From Vibrio sp. Isolate32 (GTDB lineage: Bacteria; Pseudomonadota; Gammaproteobacteria; Enterobacterales; Vibrionaceae), in contig NZ_JAKEUQ010000003.1 of the NCBI RefSeq assembly GCF_022397955.1, forward strand, positions 254,679 to 318,678: DNA of 64,000 bases. Direction: 5' to 3'. How positions within the stretch are numbered: position 1 is the stretch's first letter; each line of letters starts with the position of its first letter. This document shows positions 23,509-30,929 of the stretch, piece after piece. The notes beneath the pieces are model-generated. The model did not search any database. It was not told where the DNA came from and was given only the letters and a program-made list of their open reading frames with translations. The translations under genes and the position numbers were made by a program.

Positions 23509-23961
23509 CTAATCTGTGTACTTTAAGCTTGCTTTGTAAAGCCTTTCGCTGATCTCCCAAAGCGCGTTTCTGTTTGAATCATATGTTAGAAGTTCACTGG
23601 CTTCTCGGTAATTACACCAACGGTAATCTGTGTGTTCACTTGATAGTTCAGGATCTTCTGTGACTTTAACTGAGAAGGAATGCTCAGGAATGACGAATGG
23701 ATGCTCAGTCCAATTGTGATTCCCAGCATAAAAGACTTTCGGAAGCATGCACATTGAATCGAGCAACTGCCAGCTACAACCGACTAGTTGAGTCTCCTCA
23801 AATAGCTCTCGTTTTGCTGCCTCAAGTAATGATTCATCATCTTCGCCACCACCCGAGATTGCCTGCCAAACACCATTGTCACTTCTGCGTGCGATTAAAA
23901 ATCGAGGTTTCATGTCAACTATTTGATAGGGAAAAATTAAAACTTGAAAAGGTGCTCTCAT
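23509..23961 (-). CDS. NUDIX hydrolase
   Basis: A 150-residue NUDIX hydrolase that should cleave a nucleoside-diphosphate-linked compound. The NUDIX box runs from GGGEDDESLLEAAKRELFEET (residues about 36-56, key Glu residues in RELFEET). The N-terminal segment (PFQVLIFPYQIVDMKPRFLIARR) resembles NudB, the dihydroneopterin triphosphate pyrophosphatase, but identity is uncertain. GGAGAGAAAGTC precedes the ATG. It is 24 bp downstream of a broken second NUDIX gene. Confidence 0.85.
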   Translation of the reverse strand: MRAPFQVLIFPYQIVDMKPRFLIARRSDNGVWQAISGGGEDDESLLEAAKRELFEETQLVGCSWQLLDSMCMLPKVFYAGNHNWTEHPFVIPEHSFSVKVTEDPELSSEHTDYRWCNYREASELLTYDSNRNALWEISERLYKASLKYTD

Positions 23962-23986
23962 GACTTTCTCTCCAATCGTTCACGTT

Positions 23987-24315
23987 TTACTGCGCTAACT
24001 TGCCAAGGATGGCCGGCTCAGTCACCTCTGGTTCACCGCTAACGTCAGAAGCAACAACAAACAGCGTTATGTAATGCTTGTTGTCTTTCTCAAAAATATC
24101 ATTGGTGAAAGACAGCTTCTCAAATGCACCAACAACTAAGCCAGTCTCTTTAAGAGTTTCACGCTTGGCACACTCTTCAATGCTTTCCCCCATTCAAGGT
24201 GTCCGCCCGGCGTTGCCCACGTATGAGCCCTGTGAGAACCAATTCGTTCTCCAAGTAGCACTCGCCCTTCACGTAGAATAACCACAGCGACACCTACTCT
24301 TACTTCCTGGCTCAC
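23987..24315 (-). pseudogene. Frameshifted and C-terminally truncated NUDIX hydrolase
   Basis: Reading from a GTG at 24315 (AAGGAGTTTTAA upstream) gives SQEVRVGVAVVILREGRVLL to ATPGGHLEWG. The frame then breaks in a run of five G residues near 24190, and the other frame carries ESIEECAKRETLKETGL, the NUDIX box. One missing G explains the shift. The C-terminus stops after EPEVTEPAILGKLAQ, without the usual final helix, so it also seems cut short. Confidence 0.8.
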
Positions 24316-24432
24316 TTAAAACTCCTTAATTCTTACAAAGTGACAAACGCACAGCTAAGTGACTAACAATGCTGAGATTGCGTTCAAACTTACCACTGAC
24401 GCCAAGCCGAGTTAAATACCAAATGTTGAGAA

Positions 24433-25260
24433 TCACGTTTGGATACTTCGTTTTATGTAGTCTTCAACCAACTCGATAGGCTCAAACGAAGAACTAATTG
24501 GTAGTTTTAGATTCAGTTGTTCAATACCAACGGCCATAGAACCATTTTCTGATTCAAACTCTTCCCAACTGATCTTTCTCACTTTTGTTACAGCTTTTGC
24601 AGCCAGTAAGAGTTGAGCAAACTCTACAGGGCTATAGCCTTGAGTCTCTGCGATAAAATGCTGCTTTTCTAGCGTTCGACCTTCCGACAATAATAAATAG
24701 AACTTCGCAATGTCGTAGACATGAATATATTGGTTAAAGCCTATAGACGGCATAGCTACTTGAATCGTTTGGCTAGCGAAAGATTCTACAATTCGTTTTA
24801 GCTGACAATTCTCACCGCCATAAACCAAACTAGGACAGTAAACGATGTGCCACCTGTTTCTAATAGCGCTATGTATCGCTTCTACGTCTAATCTAACGGC
24901 ATCCAAGGGTTTCAGTCTAAACTGTTTCAAATCAGCGCTAGAGGCATTGCCAAAGAGCCAAACACCTGATGTATGTATCTTTGTTGCGCCTTTAGCGGCA
25001 AGTCGGTCTAACTCAGAGAGCAACTTCTGCTCCACATCGGCAATTTCATGTGCTGAGAATTGTGACCAATGTGGACGCGCACAATTCACAACCACCTCAA
25101 AGAAGCCTTCAAAATCAGCTCTGTCTTCTATCAACCCTACTCTAAGAGGAGTGATGATTTTGTCTCTACCGTATGTAAAAACTTCAAATCCACTTTTTGC
25201 GAATAGCGATGTAACGTGACGACCAATGTATCCACTAGCCCCTGCAATTAATACTTTCAT
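24433..25260 (-). CDS. NAD-dependent epimerase/dehydratase family protein
   Basis: A 275-residue extended SDR. The Rossmann motif GASGYIGRHV is at the N-terminus, and the body follows sugar-nucleotide epimerases (VYGGENCQLKRIVE, then NQYIHVYDIAKFYLLL). The start at 25260 gives MKVLIAGASGYIG, the classical opening; the open frame to 25284 adds no homology. The usual YxxxK is replaced by YCPSLVYGG, so catalytic details are uncertain. Substrate unknown; no cell-surface sugar genes are nearby. Confidence 0.8.
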   Translation of the reverse strand: MKVLIAGASGYIGRHVTSLFAKSGFEVFTYGRDKIITPLRVGLIEDRADFEGFFEVVVNCARPHWSQFSAHEIADVEQKLLSELDRLAAKGATKIHTSGVWLFGNASSADLKQFRLKPLDAVRLDVEAIHSAIRNRWHIVYCPSLVYGGENCQLKRIVESFASQTIQVAMPSIGFNQYIHVYDIAKFYLLLSEGRTLEKQHFIAETQGYSPVEFAQLLLAAKAVTKVRKISWEEFESENGSMAVGIEQLNLKLPISSSFEPIELVEDYIKRSIQT

Positions 25261-25402
25261 TCTTTCCCTGAACCTTGCATACATGAAGCTCTAGATTTAC
25301 TTCTAAGCCAGAACATCACACTCAACGGCTAAGTCTTTCCTGTTATCCAGTCGAGAGTTATCAACCAAGCGTCGTTATTTTCATAGTTCTCTTTTGATTT
25401 TT

Positions 25403-25891
25403 TCACGAAACGCCCATTACCCAACGGAAATAAGGTCTTTGGCCATCCATTCGCTCAACCTCTGCACCCAACCTTTTGTAGAAATCATGCGCTTTCTTAT
25501 TGTTCGGACTTGCCGTCCATGAGATGTGAGAGGCGAGTGATGACTCCGCTTGTGACTTTAAAGCCAACATAAGTTCACGGCCATACCCTTTTGATCTTTG
25601 ATTCCCTGTAACCAATAGGTCGTCAAGCCAGATTGATGGCTCTCCACTGAAGGATGAATATCGATAGTGATACAATGCGAAGCCAAAAGGCTCACTATTC
25701 CGTTCCAATATTAAAGCATGGGCAAATGCGTAATCACCAAATAGTGTACGTTCGATTTTCTCTATAGTTGTCGAGATTTCACCGCTAAACCCTTTCATAC
25801 TTTGGTCAAAGTCAGCTTTTTGTGCAATAAACTCTAACAATACACTTGAGTCTTCTTTCGTCGCAGTCCGTACGATCACTCTCTTCTCCAT
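25403..25891 (-). CDS. GNAT N-acetyltransferase
   Basis: A 162-residue GNAT similar to diamine/spermidine N-acetyltransferase-like proteins: RTATKEDSSVLLEFIAQKADF at the start, SIWLDDLLVTGNQRSKGYGRELMLAL (acetyl-CoA loop near residue 104), then WTASPNNKKAHDFYKRLGAEVE. It has no clear ribosome binding site; an attC-type GTTAGGC lies only 20 bp upstream, so it looks like a true cassette gene whose translation may depend on the upstream message. Confidence 0.86.
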   Translation of the reverse strand: MEKRVIVRTATKEDSSVLLEFIAQKADFDQSMKGFSGEISTTIEKIERTLFGDYAFAHALILERNSEPFGFALYHYRYSSFSGEPSIWLDDLLVTGNQRSKGYGRELMLALKSQAESSLASHISWTASPNNKKAHDFYKRLGAEVERMDGQRPYFRWVMGVS

Positions 25892-25911
25892 GGATGAATT
25901 TATTCGTTGTC

Positions 25912-25955
25912 GCCTAACGCCTGTTAATTGATGAAAAATGCCACGCGTTACAAAT
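25912..25955 (-). other. Partial integron attC site
   Basis: On the minus strand the sequence carries AACGCGTGGCATTTTT (25934-25949), identical to the central part of the complete attC at 27342-27451, and ends in AACAGGCGTTAGGC with a perfect GTTAGGC core (25912-25918). The 5' half and most of the centre are missing, so it is a deletion derivative. It separates the RraA-like gene from the GNAT gene. Confidence 0.65.
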
Positions 25956-25971
25956 CGGATTTCTGCACCAA

Positions 25972-26589
25972 TTAAGTTTTTTGTTTCGCGGACGTTATTG
26001 CTTGGGCTATTTTAGCCCTGTGATTTGCTTTCCACTCAGCGAGCGTTAATGACACCTCTTTACTTGCTTTCTTTGAAGCCATTAAAAACACTTCGTCTTT
26101 CTTTGATTTAGGAATAACGACAATACCTTCTACATCAGCAACAATGATATCTCCCGTAGAGACCTTTGCTCCCCCGCAAGTGATTGGAGCGCCCAATTCA
26201 GAATAAACCTCTTTCTTTCCCGGTACTGGATGAACACCTTTCGCAAAAACTGGAAACTTCATATCTGAAATTTCACTCAAATCTCGAATGACACCATCAA
26301 TAATAAAACCTTTGATACCTCGACTCTTAGCGACTGCGCAGACATTACCACCAGCTACTGCATATTCGCTATCAACTCCATCCACTACAATGATGGAACC
26401 TTCTGGTGCTTCGTATATGGCTGAATGAAGCATTAAATTATCACCAGACGTTAACTGGACAGTAAACGCTTCTCCACAAATTCGCGGCATTCCCTGCCAA
26501 AGAGGACCAATACTAAAGTTAATAAAGTGATCGTTACTTAGTATGTTTCCGTACTCGGTTGTCGCTAGTTTAGAAAAATCTGGCTTCAT
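25972..26589 (-). CDS. RraA-like / HMG aldolase family protein
   Basis: A 205-residue protein of the RraA/4-hydroxy-4-methyl-2-oxoglutarate aldolase fold. Visible are LMLHSAIYEAPEGSIIVVDG, AVAGGNVCAVAKSRGIKGFIIDGVIRDLSEI (the GxxxxxxAxxxGxxGxxxDGxxRD pattern that binds metal and pyruvate) and GDIIVADVEGIVVIP. It may act as an aldolase/decarboxylase on oxaloacetate-like acids rather than as an RNase regulator. GGAGAGTAAAT precedes the ATG, and it begins 2 bp after the GFA gene, so these are cotranscribed. Confidence 0.84.
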   Translation of the reverse strand: MKPDFSKLATTEYGNILSNDHFINFSIGPLWQGMPRICGEAFTVQLTSGDNLMLHSAIYEAPEGSIIVVDGVDSEYAVAGGNVCAVAKSRGIKGFIIDGVIRDLSEISDMKFPVFAKGVHPVPGKKEVYSELGAPITCGGAKVSTGDIIVADVEGIVVIPKSKKDEVFLMASKKASKEVSLTLAEWKANHRAKIAQAITSAKQKT

Positions 26590-26591
26590 AT

Positions 26592-27005
26592 TTACTCTCC
26601 ACTTTCAAAGTGAGAAAATACTTCTGCACCAGTCATATTTTGTGTTTCATTCTTAAATTCATAGTATTCGGGCTTTTCATCGATGAATATCTGATGAGTT
26701 AACTTGTAGTCATCCCCAGACATCAATAAACCGACAGGAAGGTGGTACTGATTATTTGGCACCAAAAAGTAAAACAAGTGAGTACCACATTTACCGCAGA
26801 ACCCCCTCTCAGCCCAATCGGACGACTGATATCTCACTACATTTGATTCACCTGAGATTTTAACTGAATCAGCGCAATCAATGACTAACATCGGACCGCC
26901 AGACCAATTTCTACACATGCTACAATGACAAGCGCCCAATTCATTGCTGGCGTACTCCACTTCCAACTCAACCGAACCACATAGGCACTTTCCTTTACCA
27001 TTCAT
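26592..27005 (-). CDS. GFA-family (glutathione-dependent formaldehyde-activating-like) zinc protein
   Basis: A 137-residue GFA/CENP-V protein. Zinc ligands are seen as CLCGSVELEV (CxC near residue 7), ACHCSMCRNWSG (CHCxxC near residue 31) and GFCGKCGTHLFYF (CxxC near residue 92). Most members are not proven formaldehyde enzymes, so function is open. GATTGGAGG precedes the ATG. The next gene (RraA-like) starts 2 bp after the stop. A second, truncated GFA gene lies at 28812-29204. Confidence 0.86.
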   Translation of the reverse strand: MNGKGKCLCGSVELEVEYASNELGACHCSMCRNWSGGPMLVIDCADSVKISGESNVVRYQSSDWAERGFCGKCGTHLFYFLVPNNQYHLPVGLLMSGDDYKLTHQIFIDEKPEYYEFKNETQNMTGAEVFSHFESGE

Positions 27006-27050
27006 AAATCCTCCAATCGTTGCAATGTGTGTAAAATGAATAGCAGATAA

Positions 27051-27090
27051 CGCCTTTTCTACCGATGACTTAATAAGAAAAGGCTATTTT
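27051..27090 (+). terminator. Hairpin with T-run; plus-strand terminator or cassette-end relic
   Basis: GCCTTTTCT (27051-27059) pairs with AGAAAAGGC (27076-27084) over 9 bp, followed on the plus strand by TATTTTTTG. Read on the minus strand it follows the 44-residue gene's stop and ends with GGCGTTATCT, which resembles an attC end. The two readings cannot be separated. Confidence 0.45.
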
Positions 27091-27218
27091 TTGTTTCCCT
27101 TCTCCGACAGATACGCTGCATACTGTTTAGAGATCCATTTATGAATATGAAGCCCTGTTTTACGGACAAGATAGCAATCTATCGCAACTAGAATCACCAA
27201 ACCGATTACAGTTCCCAT
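27084..27218 (-). CDS. 44-residue membrane peptide
   Basis: A 45-codon frame with a perfect GGAGG eight bases before the ATG at 27218. The peptide starts with a hydrophobic helix (MGTVIGLVILVAIDCYLV) followed by a basic amphipathic tail (RKTGLHIHKWISK) and ends EKGNKK. This suggests a single-pass inner-membrane peptide, N-terminus out. I know no family name. It is the first gene after the complete attC, so it would be a cassette gene. Its function could include a small toxin-like or regulatory peptide, but nothing proves that. Confidence 0.6.
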   Translation of the reverse strand: MGTVIGLVILVAIDCYLVRKTGLHIHKWISKQYAAYLSEKGNKK

Positions 27219-27341
27219 TATAAAACCTCCATGCTCATTGAAATGTCACTCTACCAAATAGTTAAGAAAGGCACCGTGAACCTAAACAAACTATTCAGAC
27301 TAGATATGGATAGTTAATTTAACTCTAGAACAATTGCAGAG

Positions 27342-27451
27342 ACATAACATCGTTTAACTGGTGAGCAACGCAATACCGAGGCCACCTAAAACACGCAACG
27401 CATAGTAAAAATGCCACGCGTTGCGAATCACTCTTAAATACTTTGTTGAAC
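27342..27451 (-). other. Complete integron attC recombination site (Vibrio type)
   Basis: Read on the minus strand it starts with GTTCAAC (RC of 27445-27451), continues AAAGTATTTAAGAGTGA, TTCGCAACGCGTGGCATTTT, and ends GTTGCTCACCAGTTAAACG, ATGTTATGT (RC of 27342-27348). The ends pair imperfectly (TTTAA, GTGA and GCAACGC on one arm against their complements on the other), with the extrahelical bases expected of attC. The arrangement strongly resembles the repeats of Vibrio superintegrons. It lies just right of the 44-residue gene; the cassette that should precede it has been replaced by a recombinase/IS66 remnant. Confidence 0.8.
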
Positions 27452-27536
27452 GAAGCCTCTGCGCGGCAGAGTAAAGACAGCAAAAGCCATACTCTTGTAA
27501 CACCATCACCCTAATGGTCGTTGACAGAAGTAACTT

Positions 27537-28346
27537 ATGAATTCCAACGAGTTAGAATGCTACAACAGACTTTATGAACAACACCTTACCAACCTTAAGC
27601 TGCAAGGTAAACGACCTGCGACCATTGATGCCTATTCTCGTGCAGTTCGTCGGATCACCGCTCATTTCGATCGGGTCCCTGAGACATTAACCACGGCCGA
27701 CCTCAAACAGTTCTTCGCGTCTCTTATTCAAACTCACTCGTGGAGCACCATTAAACTCGACCGTAACGGCTTACAGTTCTTCTGTCGCTATACGCTCGAT
27801 AAACAGTGGGAATGGCTCAATATCGTCAAGCCGCCACAAGTGAAACGACTGCCCGACATACTGACACCACAGCAAGTCAGCTCTCTGATTACTTACACTC
27901 GACAGGCACGTTATCAGGTGTTTTTTCTTACTCTGCACAGCATGGGGTTGCGTCTTGGTGAAGAACTCAACCTCACGGTTCACGACATCGAAAGCCAAAC
28001 GATACGCGCTCACATACGTGAAGACCGCAGTGAAAAGCTGGAGTTCTGGCCATTGGTACTTAAAGTGTTGGAATATGTTCGTCCTAAATATGCTTGCGGC
28101 CGTTGCGAGAAAACAGAAGACAACAGCCGCATCGTTCAAAAGCCAGCGCCACAAAGCATCATCCCTAAAAGCTTTGCCACAGAAAGCTTGTTGGCCAACA
28201 TCATCCTAGGCAAATATCAATACGCGATGCCACTTTACCGCCAGAGTCATTGTTTACCCAGTCGGGTATCGAACTCTCACGAACCACCATGGCGAGATGG
28301 ATTATCCAAGTCAGTAAGAAGTTCGCCCCGCTGTATGCAGCCTTGA
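27537..28346 (+). pseudogene. Chimera: tyrosine recombinase N-terminal half fused to IS66 transposase
   Basis: The first roughly 157 codons encode a phage-type integrase (SAM-like N-terminal domain LKLQGKRPATIDAYSRAVRRI; box I Arg in LHSMGLRLGEELNL). This recombinase type often accompanies IS91-like elements. The frame then passes without a break into an IS66 TnpC sequence at IREDRSEKLEFWP, with the zinc-finger-like KYACGRCEKTE, and ends in a shifted tail near residue 250. The catalytic His/Arg/Tyr of the recombinase are gone, so neither enzyme should work. Confidence 0.85.
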
Positions 28347-28615
28347 AAGAGCACCTACTTCAACAAGTGGTGGTTCAGGCGGATGAAACGCCACTCAATG
28401 TCCTCAAAGAAAATAAGCAGTGTTACATGTGACTGTACTGCTCGGGCGCGGACTCACCAGGAGCCGCGCTGACTAACGTGAAAAATATTACCTTGTAAGA
28501 CTACATAGTCAAGCGCATGCAGGAACTGGCGAAAGCAGAGCCAAATATTGATGCACTGCTACCTTGGAACTTCAAACACTGACAGCTCGCCCCGTGGGTT
28601 CATAGGGCAGATACA
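27999..28615 (+). mobile_element. Decayed IS66-family remnant
   Basis: After the in-frame fusion the IS66 TnpC reading shifts near 28240 into SGIELSRTTMARWIIQ (28250-28432) and QADETPLNVLKENKQCYM, then meets TGA where Trp is expected (YMWLYCSGADSP in relatives). A final piece, MQELAKAEPNIDALLPWNFKH, at about 28516-28581, is the IS66 C-terminal motif, so the central part is deleted. The right end appears near 28615 (GTGGGTTCATAGGGCAG). Nothing recognisable follows to 28811. Confidence 0.78.
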
Positions 28616-28811
28616 AAGCACGACTCATGCAGCTGGATATTGAACTGAGTAGTGATGCACATTATTGGGTAAGAACACTCATAAGATGGGTGATGATGTA
28701 GGTACCATGGTGGTTAAGTTCGGACGACTTTGTAGAACAAAAGAAGAGAGTCCGCTTGATGAATCCACTTCTAATGAAACTGTTTAACAGTCATTAAATC
28801 CCTTTATGAAG

Positions 28812-29204
28812 TTATTTCCTGCTTAGCGCTAACCAATCTTGTTCACTTGGCATTGTTTCAAATTGGGGAATTCCATCGTTAATAAAACCTACGTCCCAAT
28901 TAGCGTGAGAACCAATATAAACATGGGCGGCAACTTTTGTATGTACCGCCTCACACAACAAACCAGCTGGAACCCAATAAGAGTCACCGCTAGAGCTAAT
29001 GTTGGGTGCAGGGCTACCGCACTGAGAACAAAACTCCGATTTAAAGCCCGAATGAGTAGTGAAGGAACTAATTTGATGCTCACCCGTACACCATTTAAAG
29101 TGTGACTCTTTTATAATCAAAGCTGAGTTTGATGAAGAACCCGACACTTGGCGACACAATGAACAGCAACATTGATAAATAAGTGATAATACGCCTGACA
29201 GCTC
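28812..29204 (-). pseudogene. GFA-family protein lacking its N-terminus
   Basis: The frame encodes ELSGVLSLIYQCCCSLCRQVSGSSSNSAL and FCSQCGSPAPNISSS, a GFA protein with the central and C-terminal zinc ligands but without the first CxC strand. The frame begins directly after the TAA of the upstream acetyltransferase (29205-29207) in the same reading frame, so the truncation point is exactly the neighbour's stop codon. Internal TTG codons could give a shorter product. It probably has no function. Confidence 0.8.
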
Positions 29205-29714
29205 TTAAACTTGATATTCAGCCATTGCTAAACGGTACTCCACAGTATTTGCGTTACTAGAGGTTATCTCTTGAAAGCCCAACTTCTTCAACACCGAAGC
29301 GCTTTTGTGATTCCAAGAGTGAACACCAGCCCAAATTTCACCTTGATAACCGGAACTCTGTACCTGTGATAATAGTGCTTTGCACATTTGCGTAGCAATG
29401 CCTTTACCCCAACATTTGGGGCTAACCCAATAAGCTAACGCAAGACAATTTTCCAGAGGTAGTAGCGTGACCTGACCAATAACTTGGGAGTCGTTTAAAT
29501 GACGACAACTCCAAACATAGCACTTACCCTCTTCCCAATCTAAAGTACGCTCTAAACACCACTCTCGTGCTTGTTTGAGCGTTTTGATGTCTGCTAAAGG
29601 AAGCGACTTAGGGAACAAATCTGAACCTACAGATTTGAGCAAGTAAACAGCGTCATCAACGACCACTGGCCTAAATGTAAGGTCTAAGCATTCGAATTGT
29701 CTTGTGAATGTCAA
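29205..29714 (-). CDS. GNAT N-acetyltransferase (RimJ/RimL-type)
   Basis: A 169-residue GNAT with QFECLDLTFRPVVVDDAVYLL at the start, LALAYWVSPKCWGKGIATQMCKAL (acetyl-CoA loop near residue 112) and HSWNHKSASVLKKLGFQEI. I choose the TTG at 29714, which has AAGGGAGTT next to it and lies 30 bp past the cupin stop; a longer frame to 29780 overlaps the cupin gene. It is the third gene of a DUF6817-cupin-GNAT operon. Confidence 0.8.
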   Translation of the reverse strand: MTFTRQFECLDLTFRPVVVDDAVYLLKSVGSDLFPKSLPLADIKTLKQAREWCLERTLDWEEGKCYVWSCRHLNDSQVIGQVTLLPLENCLALAYWVSPKCWGKGIATQMCKALLSQVQSSGYQGEIWAGVHSWNHKSASVLKKLGFQEITSSNANTVEYRLAMAEYQV

Positions 29715-29743
29715 AACTCCCTTCCTATCTAATATGAAAAAGG

Positions 29744-30208
29744 CTAATAGCGCGTGCCGTCCTTTCTGCATGCCACCCAATTACCAGAACTTGCTTCTAC
29801 CCACTTAAAATCGTCGTCCGGGTAATGAGCTTTATCACCTGCTACGCGGCTACCTATAACAATAAACTTTGCCTGTTTGTCACTTCGGTTTACTAAATGA
29901 TGCCCATTCTCGACACCACCGGGAAAACCAACGCACATTCCTCGCTTCATAACTTGCTCACCGCCGTCCATGATTAAGCACAGCTCACCTTCAAGCAAAT
30001 ATAGGAACTCGTCGGATTTTGTGTGCCAATGCCTTAAAGCTGATTGCGCATTGGGTTCAAGTATCTCTAGGTTCACTCCAAACTGGGTTAAGCCAAATAG
30101 GTCTCCCAGCCCCTTGCATTCAGAGTCCCCCAGAATTGATTTGTATGGCTCTGGAAACGGGTTAAAAGTGTCACCTATTAAGCTTGCAGTATCTTTTACT
30201 TTCGTCAT
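29744..30208 (-). CDS. Cupin-domain protein
   Basis: A 154-residue single cupin. Metal-binding motif 1 is seen as ALRHWHTKSDEFLYLLEGE (HxH...E near residue 60), and motif 2 as GFPGGVENGHHLVN (near residue 95-108). It binds a divalent metal and may act as a sugar-nucleotide isomerase, dioxygenase or binding protein. AGGAAAAAT precedes the ATG, which overlaps the upstream stop by 4 bp (ATGA), so translation is coupled to the DUF6817-like gene. Confidence 0.86.
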   Translation of the reverse strand: MTKVKDTASLIGDTFNPFPEPYKSILGDSECKGLGDLFGLTQFGVNLEILEPNAQSALRHWHTKSDEFLYLLEGELCLIMDGGEQVMKRGMCVGFPGGVENGHHLVNRSDKQAKFIVIGSRVAGDKAHYPDDDFKWVEASSGNWVACRKDGTRY

Positions 30209-30762
30209 ATTTTTCCTAGAGTGGGATGTGATGCAAAGCTCGACAACGCAGATTGATAAGCTTTTCTAGCCTCGAGGCTTAGGAAACTATCCATGCGATT
30301 AAACAGTTCGAATAACTCGGTGCCGTAAGTGTGCTTGAATTTTTGGTTGCTATAAACAAGCTCAAGCTCATTCGCAACAGTCAACTCACAAAATGCCTTT
30401 AACCTGGCCCCCTCAAGTTTGAATATTGAATCGGTAAATCGGTCTTTAAATTGGATTTCTAGTACTTTGCCGAATTGTGGAAACACATAGTCTCGGTCAC
30501 ACGAGCAATACAGATAAACTAAAGCTTCTTCATCACTGCCAATAATTCGAGCTATTTCCTGTCTCTGGCTTAATGACACCATATGTTCATCGAACCCTGC
30601 GGTTCCATAAGCTGCATGGAATAGACCTGCGATTTGCAGTAATTCGCTACTGCCCCAGTCCATCAGAACTTTTTCAGTTCCTTTTAGGTGTGCTTCCAAC
30701 GAACCGTTTAGGTGCTGAAAGTCTCCTGCACCAAGTTCCTGAAGCATTCCAAACTTATCCAT
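30205..30762 (-). CDS. HD-like domain protein (DUF6817-like)
   Basis: A 185-residue protein. LGAGDFQHLNGSLEAHLKGTEKVL and QIAGLFHAAYGTAGFDEHMV resemble DUF6817 proteins, distantly HD-like (histidines near residues 18, 25, 50), found in cyanobacteria and other bacteria. The start at 30762 (ATG) has AAGGAAATT upstream; a TTG three codons earlier is too close to that site. It forms an operon with the cupin and GNAT genes. A role in degrading or modifying a small molecule is likely but unproven. Confidence 0.65.
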   Translation of the reverse strand: MDKFGMLQELGAGDFQHLNGSLEAHLKGTEKVLMDWGSSELLQIAGLFHAAYGTAGFDEHMVSLSQRQEIARIIGSDEEALVYLYCSCDRDYVFPQFGKVLEIQFKDRFTDSIFKLEGARLKAFCELTVANELELVYSNQKFKHTYGTELFELFNRMDSFLSLEARKAYQSALSSFASHPTLGKI

Positions 30763-30929
30763 AAACTTCAATTTCCTTTTAGGTCACAAGGGATAAAATA
30801 CGCCTCTGTAACATTCAACTGAACCCTTCACCCCAAACAGAAGCACCAAGCCTTATGAATCAGAATGGCGTTAGTTGTTAGCTATCTTGTCGTCATAGCT
30901 ATCTTTTCGTTACAGATATACGTGGTAGA

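Noticed and set aside
27084..27218. Toxin-antitoxin pair with the 44-residue peptide
   Set aside because: No partner gene or antisense RNA promoter could be recognised, so a toxin role is only speculation.
27975..28154. Minus-strand open frames over the recombinase and IS66 region
   Set aside because: They are mirror readings of the plus-strand chimera without ribosome binding sites or recognisable domains.
27537..28346. Integron integrase (IntI)
   Set aside because: The recombinase half lacks the extra helix motif typical of IntI and matches the IS91-associated integrase type instead; it is also on the opposite strand and lacks the catalytic C-terminus.
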